From Actinomycetota bacterium (GTDB lineage: Bacteria; Actinomycetota; Thermoleophilia; Solirubrobacterales; Solirubrobacteraceae): a DNA stretch of 26,437 nucleotides. The notes beneath the pieces are model-generated. The model saw only the letters and a program-made list of their open reading frames with translations, did no database searches and had not been told where the DNA came from. A program made the translations under genes and the position numbers. The stretch is from positions 1 to 26,437 of the forward strand of contig VAWY01000056.1 of assembly GCA_005888335.1 (NCBI GenBank), written 5' to 3'. This document shows, piece by piece, positions 21,319 to 26,437 of this stretch; position 1 is the first letter of the stretch, and every line of letters begins with the position of its first letter.

Positions 21319-21379
21319 TGCTGCGTCAGGTGACGTTCGCCCCGCCGAACGGGGCGAACGTTGCCTGACGCGGCACTAG
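21315..21379. repeat. 65-bp near-perfect hairpin repeat between convergent genes
   Basis: Arms 21315-21344 and 21350-21379 (30 nt each) flank a 5-nt loop CCGAA. There are 27 Watson-Crick pairs, and the three remaining positions (21322/21372, 21331/21363, 21332/21362) are G·U in plus-strand RNA. The outer ends are CTAGTG and CACTAG, whose TAG triplets are the stop codons of the 40-aa gene (plus) and the AraC-type gene (minus). The left arm is repeated exactly at 2320-2349. Likely a bidirectional terminator or REP-like element. Confidence 0.85.
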
Positions 21380-21759
21380 GCGTTGTTGTTGTTGTTGTTG
21401 CCCTGGCCGGCGCGCAGCTCGCTGGGCGAGACGCCGTGGTGGCGGCGGAACGCCTTGGCGAACTGCGCCGGCTGGCTGTAGCCGACGGCGGCGGCGATGC
21501 TGCGCACGGTCCCGCCGTGGTCGAGCAGCAGCCGGCGCGCGCGGTCCATCCGCACCGCGGCGACGTGAGCGCGGAAGCTGCGGCCGCCTACTTCATCGAA
21601 GACGCGCTGGAGCTGGCGGGTCGACGTGCCGATCGAGCGAGCGACCTCGGCGACGGTGAGCGGCTCGGCGTAGCGGCGCTCGATCTCGGCGGTGGCGTCA
21701 AGCCAGAGCTGGCGCCGCCGGTCGACGGTCCCCTGGCGGATGGGGCCAATGGTTTGCAC
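21376..21759 (-). CDS. AraC-type DNA-binding protein with poly-Asn tail
   Basis: 127 aa from GTG 21759; an ATG at 21795 is possible. It consists of little more than the two-HTH AraC domain: first helix pair 'PLTVAEVARSIGTSTRQLQR', then 'VRMDRARRLLLDHGG' and 'IAAAVGYSQPAQFAKAFRRH', with the family ending 'GVSPSELR'. There is no ligand-binding domain. The C-terminus is AGQGNNNNNNA, encoded by six GTT repeats (plus strand 21382-21399). The stop comes from the palindromic repeat. It is divergent from the PAS–LuxR gene; the DNA between them is locally AT-rich (21745-21825), so both may be controlled from this shared region. The start is uncertain because neither candidate has a good RBS. Confidence 0.8.
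   Translation of the reverse strand: MQTIGPIRQGTVDRRRQLWLDATAEIERRYAEPLTVAEVARSIGTSTRQLQRVFDEVGGRSFRAHVAAVRMDRARRLLLDHGGTVRSIAAAVGYSQPAQFAKAFRRHHGVSPSELRAGQGNNNNNNA
21382..21399. repeat. (GTT)6 trinucleotide repeat
   Basis: Six GTT units encode six Asn at the C-terminus of the AraC-type protein, three bases from the palindromic repeat. Simple repeats of this low GC are unusual in this sequence and could vary in length by slippage. Confidence 0.85.
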
Positions 21760-21838
21760 AGCGTTAGTTTTCGCGACGAACGCCGACGCGCCCATCCTCG
21801 ATTTCGATGATTTTGCCCGGGTAGAGTGCGGAGCTGCC

Positions 21839-22396
21839 ATGGACGGTCAGTTCTGGGACGTCTTCTGGGCGAGCCGGAACGCAATGGTCCTGCTCTCGGA
21901 TGACCGCCGGTACGTCGAGGCCAACAAGGCCGCGCTCGAGTTGTACGGGCTGTCGCGCGACGAGTTGTGCGCCCTGCGTGTCGACGACCTCGCGGCCGGC
22001 GAGCTGCGCGCCGGCCTCGACGGCCTGTGGGCCGAGTTCCTGACGCGGGGGCACATGACGGGCCGCTACCGGCTCGCCGTGCCCGACGGTCGCAAGCTGG
22101 AGTTCCACTACAGCGCAGTGGCGAACGTCCTGCCCGGCCGGCACCTCGGGATCCTCATCACGCTGCTCGACGAGGGCTCGGGCGACGGCAGCGCGCCGAC
22201 GAGCGAACGCCTCACCGCCCGCGAGCGAGAGGTCGTCGGTCACGTGGCGGCCGGGGCGACGACCGCGGAGATCGCGGCGACGCTCTACATCGCCCCGACG
22301 ACCGTGGACACCCACGTGCGCAAGGCCATGTCGAGGCTGGGCGCGAAGAACCGCCCGCACCTCATCGCGTTGGCCATGCAGCGAGGCGAGATCTAG
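21839..22396 (+). CDS. PAS–LuxR transcriptional regulator
   Basis: 185 aa. Residues 5-112 are a PAS domain ('MVLLSDDRRYVEANKAALEL' and 'GRYRLAVPDGRKLEFHYSA'). Residues 120-185 are a LuxR/FixJ-type HTH ('LTAREREVVGHVAAGATTAE', 'LYIAPTTVDTHVRKAMSRLG'). It lacks a receiver domain, so a ligand or redox signal bound by PAS probably controls DNA binding. TAGAGT at 21822-21827 is a possible -10, with weak GGAGC before the ATG. Divergent from the AraC-type gene and convergent with sufB. Confidence 0.88.
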   Translation: MDGQFWDVFWASRNAMVLLSDDRRYVEANKAALELYGLSRDELCALRVDDLAAGELRAGLDGLWAEFLTRGHMTGRYRLAVPDGRKLEFHYSAVANVLPGRHLGILITLLDEGSGDGSAPTSERLTAREREVVGHVAAGATTAEIAATLYIAPTTVDTHVRKAMSRLGAKNRPHLIALAMQRGEI

Positions 22397-22409
22397 GGCA
22401 TCCTGCCCT

Positions 22410-22435
22410 GCGCGAAGGGCTTTGCTGCTTCGCGC
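22410..22435. terminator. Hairpin between the LuxR-type gene and sufB
   Basis: GCGCGAAG (22410-22417) pairs with CTTCGCGC (22428-22435), loop 10 nt, between two convergent stops. There is no U-tract on either side, so this is only a possible bidirectional terminator. Confidence 0.35.
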
Positions 22436-22457
22436 GCTCGGCGCCGTCCGTGGCGCT

Positions 22458-23858
22458 CTAACCGATCGACCCGACCATCTCGAGCTGGATGAGGCGGTTG
22501 AGCTCGACCGCGTACTCCATCGGCAGCTCCTTGGTCACCGGCTCGATGAACCCGTTGACGATCATCGCGGCGGCCTCGTCCTCCGTGAAGCCGCGCGACT
22601 GCATGTAGAACAGCTGCGCGTCGGAGATCCGGCCGACGGTGGCCTCGTGGGCGACCGTCACGTGCGGGTTCTGGATCTGGATGTCGGGCCACGTGTCCGA
22701 GCGCGAGCGGCCGTCCATCATCAGGCCGTCGCACTGGACGCGGGCCTTGGAGCCGCGCGAGTTGTGGCCCATGCGCACCAGGCCGCGGTAGCCCATGATC
22801 CCGCCGTCCTTGGAGATGGACTTGGCGAGGATGTTCGACGTCGTGTTCGGGGCGAGGTGGACGACCTTGGCGCCCGTGTCCTTGTGGACGCCCTCGCCGG
22901 CGACGCCGACGTTGAGGTGGTCGGCGCGCGCGCCCTCGCCGAGCAGGAACGAGCCCGGGTAGAGCATCACGTACTTGGCGCCCATCGAGCCGCCGACCCA
23001 TTCGACGGTGCCGTTGGCCTCGACGACCGCGCGCTTGGTGTTGAGGTTGTAGACGTCCTTGGACCAGTTCTGGACGGTCGTGTAGCGCGCCTTGGCGCCC
23101 TCCTTGACGAAGATCTCGACGACCGCGGAGTGCATCGAGTTGACGCTGTACGTCTGCGCCGTGCAGCCCTCGATGTAGTTCACGTCCGAGCCCTCGTCGG
23201 CGATGATCAGCGTGTGCTCGAAGGTGCCCTCTCCGGCGCCCTCCATGCGGAAGTAGGCCTGCAGCGGCAGGTCGCACGTGACGCCCTTCGGGATGTAGAC
23301 GAACGAGCCGCCCGACCAGACGGCGCCGTGCAGCGCGGAGAACTTGTTGTCCTGCGCCGGGACGCACTTGGTCATGAAGTACTGCTGGACGAGCTCGGGG
23401 TACTTCGTGACCGCCGTGTCCATCGAGCAGAAGAGGATGCCCTGCTTGGCGTACTCCTCCTTGAGGCCCTCGTAGACCGGCTCCTGGCGCCAGACGCCGA
23501 CGACTCCCGCGAGGTGCTCGCGCTCGGCTTGCGGGATCCCGAGGTTCTCGTAGGTCTCCTTCATCTCCTGCGGAACGTCGTCCCAGCTGTTGTAACGGCC
23601 GGCCGTCGGCGGGGAGTAGAGGACCAGGTCGTCGAAGTTCAGACCCGAGAGGTCGACGCCCCAGGTGGGGATCGGCTTGCGCTGGAAGATCTCGAGCGAT
23701 TTCAGGCGCTTCGCGCGCATCCAGTCGGGCTCGCCCTTGACCTTCGAGAGCTCCTCGACGACTTCGCGCGAGATGCCCGTGCGCGCGCGCAGCTGACCCT
23801 GATCGTCCTCGACGATCGGGCTGGGCTTGGTGATCCTCGTTCTGTCTGTGGCGGCCAA
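22458..23858 (-). CDS. sufB: Fe-S cluster assembly scaffold protein SufB
   Basis: 466 aa from TTG 23858, selected because AGGAGG lies 9 nt upstream (23868-23873) and the SufB N-terminus begins there. Typical SufB sequence throughout: 'PIPTWGVDLSGLNFDDLVLY', 'SALHGAVWSGGSFVYIPKGV', 'CTAQTYSVNSMHSAVVEIFV', 'DTGAKVVHLAPNTTSNILAK' and the ending 'MEYAVELNRLIQLEMVGSIG'. With SufC and SufD it forms the cytoplasmic scaffold that builds Fe-S clusters. No sufC, sufD, sufS, sufU or sufR lies next to it: the flanking genes are a LuxR-type regulator (convergent) and a phosphoesterase (divergent), so the suf genes are either split or this is a separate copy. Confidence 0.95.
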   Translation of the reverse strand: MAATDRTRITKPSPIVEDDQGQLRARTGISREVVEELSKVKGEPDWMRAKRLKSLEIFQRKPIPTWGVDLSGLNFDDLVLYSPPTAGRYNSWDDVPQEMKETYENLGIPQAEREHLAGVVGVWRQEPVYEGLKEEYAKQGILFCSMDTAVTKYPELVQQYFMTKCVPAQDNKFSALHGAVWSGGSFVYIPKGVTCDLPLQAYFRMEGAGEGTFEHTLIIADEGSDVNYIEGCTAQTYSVNSMHSAVVEIFVKEGAKARYTTVQNWSKDVYNLNTKRAVVEANGTVEWVGGSMGAKYVMLYPGSFLLGEGARADHLNVGVAGEGVHKDTGAKVVHLAPNTTSNILAKSISKDGGIMGYRGLVRMGHNSRGSKARVQCDGLMMDGRSRSDTWPDIQIQNPHVTVAHEATVGRISDAQLFYMQSRGFTEDEAAAMIVNGFIEPVTKELPMEYAVELNRLIQLEMVGSIG

Positions 23859-23883
23859 GGGAACGGGCCTCCTGGGATGTCCG

Positions 23884-23904
23884 ATTCCGGGACTAGGAAT
23901 TGTA
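23884..23904 (-). promoter_or_regulatory. sufB -10 box with overlapping dyad
   Basis: On the minus strand TACAAT (23904-23899) is a near-consensus -10, followed by a leader of about 34 nt to the TTG. ATTCC (23884-23888) and GGAAT (23896-23900) form a dyad with a 7-nt spacer that overlaps the -10 and the expected start site, a position suited to a repressor. CCGGGAC is repeated at 23887-23893 and 23905-23911. The bound protein is unknown. Confidence 0.5.
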
Positions 23905-23987
23905 CCGGGACCGGCGACCGGACACTCGCGTGAAAAGTCTGTGACAAGGCGCCAGATCCGCCCGCGGGCACCGTTTTCAGGCACGAC

Positions 23988-25382
23988 ATGCGCCTCGCCC
24001 TCTCGATTCTCGCGCTCACGCTCGCCCTTGCGGCGCCCGCCGCACACGCCGACGGCCTGCCGCCCGTCCGGCACGCCTTCGTGATCGTCCTCGAGAACAA
24101 GGACTTCGACCAGAGCTTCGGGCCGAACTCCGGCGCGCCGTACCTGGCCAGGACGCTCACGCGCGAGGGCCAGCTGCTGCGCCAGTACTACGGCACGTCG
24201 CACGTCAGTCTCGGCAACTACATCACGATGATCTCCGGGCAGGCGCCCAACCCCGACACGCAGGGCGACTGCATGGTCGGCTACAAGGACGTCTTCCCCG
24301 GCACGCCCACCCCGGACGGCCAGGTCCTCGGCGCCGGCTGCATCTACCCGCACGAGGTGCAGACGCTCGGCGGCCAGCTGCAGCAGAAGGGCCTGGACTG
24401 GAAGGGCTACATGGAGGACATGGGCACGCCGTGCCGCCACCCGGCGATCGGCGAGCGCGACGACACGCAGACCGCGCGCGCCGACGACCAGTACGCGATG
24501 CGGCACAACCCGTTCATGTACTTCCACTCGGTCATCGACGACGACGCGAACTGCAGGTCGCACGTCGTCGACCTCAAGGCGCTCGCGGGCGACCTGCAGG
24601 ACGCCGCGACCACCGCGGCGGTGTCGTTCATCACGCCCGACCTGTGCTCGGACGGGCACGACGCGCCGTGCATCGACGGCCGGCCCGGTGGCCTGGCCAG
24701 CGCCGACGCCTTCCTCAAGGAGTGGGTGCCCCGGATCACCGGCTCCCCGGCCTTCGCCGACGGCGGCCTGCTGTTCATCACCTGGGACGAGGCCAACGTC
24801 GGCGCGGGCAGGCAGTCGGAGGCGTGCTGCGACCAGCCCACCGGGCCCAACACGCCGCAGCCCGGGATCTTCGGGCGCGGCGGCGGCCAGACGGGGTCGG
24901 TGGCGATCTCGCCGTTCGTCGTCCCCGGCTCGGTCAACGACACGCAGTACAACCACTACTCGCTGCTGCGCAGCCTCGAGGACCTGTTCGGGCTCGGGCA
25001 CCTCGGGTACGCGGGGCAGTCGGGGCTCAGGGCGTTCGGCTCCGACGTCTTCGGCGCCGAGGCCACGGTCGACCTCACGCAGACCACCGGCTCGTCCGCG
25101 CGCTGCCAGTTCCGGGCATTGTCCGCTCGCGGCGGCCGCCTGTCGCCCGGCTCGCTCGTGACGGCGCTGCGCCTCGTGCGCCGGCGCGGCCGGAGCCCCG
25201 TGCTCGTGATCACGACGGCGAGGCGGGCGCGCCTGTACGTCCGTGAGAGCGGGCGGCCGGCGCGGCGGCTGCAGGCGCGCCGGTGCGGCGCGGTGCGCGT
25301 GACCTTGAGCCGTCGCCACGGGCGCGTGGCGCTGGCCGCCTCGGTCCGCCAGGGGACCGAGCGGCGCACCGTCGTCTACTGA
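23988..25382 (+). CDS. Secreted phosphoesterase family protein (PF04185, acid phosphatase/phospholipase C type)
   Basis: 464 aa. Signal peptide 1-21 (MRLALSILALTLALAAPAAH-A). The catalytic domain (25-360) has the family metal site 'VIVLENKDFDQSFG' (Glu36, Asn37), the nucleophile region 'GTSHVSLGNYITMISG', 'RHNPFMYFHSV', 'FITPDLCSDGHD', 'LFITWDEAN' and 'YNHYSLLRSLEDLFGLGHLG'. Such enzymes cleave phosphate esters outside the cell; whether the substrate is a phospholipid or a phosphomonoester is unclear. Residues 370-464 are an Arg-rich, beta-like extension (one Cys pair) of unknown role, perhaps a cell-wall or polymer-binding domain. It is divergent from sufB with 129 bp between. The RBS is weak (CAGG). 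Confidence 0.88.
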   Translation: MRLALSILALTLALAAPAAHADGLPPVRHAFVIVLENKDFDQSFGPNSGAPYLARTLTREGQLLRQYYGTSHVSLGNYITMISGQAPNPDTQGDCMVGYKDVFPGTPTPDGQVLGAGCIYPHEVQTLGGQLQQKGLDWKGYMEDMGTPCRHPAIGERDDTQTARADDQYAMRHNPFMYFHSVIDDDANCRSHVVDLKALAGDLQDAATTAAVSFITPDLCSDGHDAPCIDGRPGGLASADAFLKEWVPRITGSPAFADGGLLFITWDEANVGAGRQSEACCDQPTGPNTPQPGIFGRGGGQTGSVAISPFVVPGSVNDTQYNHYSLLRSLEDLFGLGHLGYAGQSGLRAFGSDVFGAEATVDLTQTTGSSARCQFRALSARGGRLSPGSLVTALRLVRRRGRSPVLVITTARRARLYVRESGRPARRLQARRCGAVRVTLSRRHGRVALAASVRQGTERRTVVY

Positions 25383-25469
25383 GCCGGGCGGGCAGCTTCG
25401 CCGCGCAAACCTCGAACGTACGTCGAGGAAGGTGAGCGTTGCGCATCGAGCGGGAAAGCGGGGCAGCAC

Positions 25470-25712
25470 ATGTCCGCGCGCCAGCTCCAGGACGTCCTCG
25501 ACGCGATCGCGGACACCGGCGAGATCGTCATCCGGCCGCAGGCCCGCCACGGCGCCGACGAGCTGCTGCTCGCGTGGCGCAGCGCGCGCGCCGAGGCCAA
25601 CGCGGCGCTCGACCACTGGCGCGCGGTGCGCACGGGCGAGGCGTTCGCCGCGTTCCGCGCGGCCGACGACCGCGCCGACGCCGCCCAGGACGCCCTCGCC
25701 GCCCGCCGCTAG
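25470..25712 (+). CDS. Small helical hypothetical protein, 80 aa
   Basis: Not recognised. MSARQLQDVLDAIADTGEIV is followed by a long charged Ala/Arg/Asp-rich helix, 'AWRSARAEANAALDHWRAVR', ending 'ADDRADAAQDALAARR', probably a short coiled coil. There is no signal peptide. The ATG has GGGGCAG upstream. An imperfect palindrome CCTCGA/TCGAGG (25410-25428) lies in the 87-bp gap before it and may be a terminator for the phosphoesterase gene or an operator. Codon use is normal for the window. Confidence 0.6.
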   Translation: MSARQLQDVLDAIADTGEIVIRPQARHGADELLLAWRSARAEANAALDHWRAVRTGEAFAAFRAADDRADAAQDALAARR

Positions 25713-25792
25713 CGGTTCCGTCCGGCGGCGGGCGGAGGATCGGCTTGCCGCGCTGAAGAAGTCCGCGGCGCGGCCGATCACGGAGGTCGACC

Positions 25793-25963
25793 ATGACGCG
25801 TCCGCACCACTACGTGCATTGCGACGTCCCCGAGGGCATGACGCTCGCGGAGTACCGCGGGGCGAAGCGGCGGGAGGCCGGGGTCAAGCCGCGGCGGGCG
25901 GGGTTGGTGGCGCGGCTGCGCCGGCGCAGGGTTGTGGACGAGGCTCAGCGGCGGGCGGCGTAG
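25793..25963 (+). CDS. Small basic protein, 56 aa
   Basis: MTRPHHYVHCDVPEGMTLAE opens the protein, followed by a very basic remainder rich in Arg/Lys ending 'RRVVDEAQRRAA'. GGAGG sits 6 nt before the ATG, an optimal ribosome binding site. The 'YVHCDVPEGMTLAEYR' start looks like a small conserved actinobacterial protein type I have seen but cannot name. The charge suggests nucleic-acid binding, which is inference. It lies 80 bp after the 80-aa gene and may be co-transcribed. Confidence 0.6.
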   Translation: MTRPHHYVHCDVPEGMTLAEYRGAKRREAGVKPRRAGLVARLRRRRVVDEAQRRAA

Positions 25964-26003
25964 GGCGTCGTTTCTGCGGTCCGCTCGGGCCGCGTGGGTT
26001 TCC

Positions 26004-26291
26004 GCGGCGTGGTCCGATTGCACTGAGGGGAAGGAGCGGTTTGTCCTTGTGGCCGCTCGTGTCGGGCGCGCTCCGCGGCGCCTCCCTGCGGGCGGTTTCC
26101 GGGTCTTGGCGCGTTCGCGCTCGGTCGGTGCGGGTGGGGAACGAAACCGCTCACTATGCGCGGTTTCGTTCCCCACCCGCCAGGCCTGGCGCGCCAACGC
26201 TCGCTCCGCGGGAACTGCGATCGCGAACGACCCCGCGCGGCCGGGGCGCAGGCCCGGCCGCGTCTCCCTCAGTGCAATCGGACCGCGCTGC
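26004..26291. repeat. Outer inverted repeat, about 288 bp, MITE-like
   Basis: GGTCCGATTGCACTGAGGG (26011-26029) matches the complement of 26266-26284 perfectly. The match extends outward to 26004/26291 with two G·T positions, giving 26 bp. No transposase lies inside. No clear target-site duplication was seen next to the ends. Confidence 0.75.
26130..26180. repeat. Inner perfect 21-bp hairpin
   Basis: 26130-26150 and 26160-26180 are exact reverse complements (21 of 21) around a 9-nt loop TCACTATGC. The arm includes GGGGAACGAAACCGC. There is no U-tract after either arm. Part of the right side (26152-26169) resembles 248-265. Confidence 0.9.
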
Positions 26292-26327
26292 AGCCCGAAG
26301 CACACGCGTGAGCGGAGCGCACCACCC

Positions 26328-26437
26328 TCACGCCCACCGCGCCTCATGCGCGAGCAGCGCACGCTTCACGTCCAGGCCCCAGCGGTAGCCGCCCAACCCG
26401 CCGCCGGTGCGCACCACTCGGTGGCACGGCACGTAGA
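26328..26437 (-). CDS. O6-alkylguanine-DNA alkyltransferase, C-terminal fragment
   Basis: Only the last 36 codons are present; the gene enters from the right edge and stops with TGA at 26330-26328. The fragment reads [20 protein letters not shown] and continues '[15 protein letters not shown]'. PCHRVV is the active-site motif of Ogt/MGMT, with the cysteine that accepts alkyl groups from O6-alkylguanine in DNA in a suicide reaction. GGYRWGLxxKRALLxxE is also standard for the family end. It could be a stand-alone Ogt or the C-terminus of an Ada-type fusion. Confidence 0.9.
   Translation of the reverse strand, partial: YVPCHRVVRTGGGLGGYRWGLDVKRALLAHEARWA

Larger units (their letters stand above)
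25964..26327. other. 364-bp non-coding region filled by nested inverted repeats
   Basis: No credible gene. It is dominated by an outer inverted repeat (26004-26029 / 26266-26291) and an inner 21-bp hairpin (26130-26180), with further short stems such as GAGCGG/CCGCTC (26034-26039 / 26053-26058). Base composition is slightly more T-rich than the genes. It sits between the 56-aa gene and the convergent alkyltransferase gene. Confidence 0.6.

Noticed and set aside
23922..23944. ACACT and TGTGA half sites upstream of sufB, recalling the mycobacterial SufR motif
   Set aside because: The spacing is much larger than in that motif and the placement relative to the -10 is poor; the ATTCC/GGAAT dyad is better supported.
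23859..25781. In-frame upstream extension of sufB to more than 1100 residues
   Set aside because: SufB homology begins at TTG 23858 with a perfect RBS; the extension lies opposite the phosphoesterase gene and has shadow composition.
25432..26388. Plus-strand open frame of 318 codons across the inverted repeat
   Set aside because: It is Arg/Ser/Pro-rich, without RBS, overlaps better small genes, and runs through both arms of a palindrome.

Overview
The window is very GC-rich throughout (third codon positions are almost all G or C). It is packed with tightly spaced genes on both strands and reads as chromosomal DNA of a high-GC actinobacterium. The gene mix fits Actinomycetota, and the style resembles Thermoleophilia/Solirubrobacterales: a WS/DGAT acyltransferase, an APH–DUF6285–acyl-CoA dehydrogenase cluster, IspH, SufB, sigma/zinc-finger fusions and Ala/Arg-rich secreted proteins. 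That placement is inference from style, not from a marker gene. No tRNA, rRNA, IS element, phage gene or CRISPR array was seen.

Layout. 1-2252: N-terminus of an NfeD-like membrane protein (minus), a sigma factor fused to a zinc-finger anti-sigma-like domain, and an unknown 151-aa protein. 2320-4026 (minus): STAS protein, FxsA and an AttH/hydroxyneurosporene-hydratase-like protein, probably one operon. 4084-4839: MIP18/DUF59 Fe-S assembly factor, a highly structured intergenic stretch, and a small unknown protein. 4878-7964: secreted subtilase convergent with a wax ester synthase/DGAT. 8060-12065: APH-like kinase, DUF6285, acyl-CoA dehydrogenase and an M28-type peptidase-like protein, with one small antisense-oriented gene. 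12066-16208: ispH, a membrane protein with a degenerate GGDEF domain, a metallophosphatase, and a receiver–GGDEF diguanylate cyclase. 16264-18708: thioredoxin-like protein and a tandem pair of secreted six-cysteine paralogues. 18794-21318: four-gene membrane cluster (4-TM protein, anchored cupredoxin-like protein, large polytopic protein, 40-aa membrane peptide). 21376-25382: AraC-type regulator divergent from a PAS–LuxR regulator, an isolated sufB, and a secreted PF04185 phosphoesterase. 25470-26437: two small unknown genes, a large nested inverted repeat, and the C-terminus of an O6-alkylguanine-DNA alkyltransferase.

Most notable signals. (1) A 30-bp sequence occurs once as a half element (2320-2349) and once as a 65-bp near-perfect hairpin (21315-21379). 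It lies between convergent genes, and its CTAG ends supply their stop codons. (2) A TAnnnT-like hexamer recurs 6-8 nt before start codons, suggesting widespread leaderless transcription; this includes an apparent ATC start for the STAS gene. (3) The 19380-21318 cluster combines a Cys-less cupredoxin-like protein with a polytopic protein whose predicted mature N-terminus is histidine, suggesting an uncharacterised copper or other metal module in the membrane. (4) Several proteins have altered active sites: subtilase oxyanion Asn to Asp, M28 metal ligands, thioredoxin CxxC, one GGDEF and one receiver domain.
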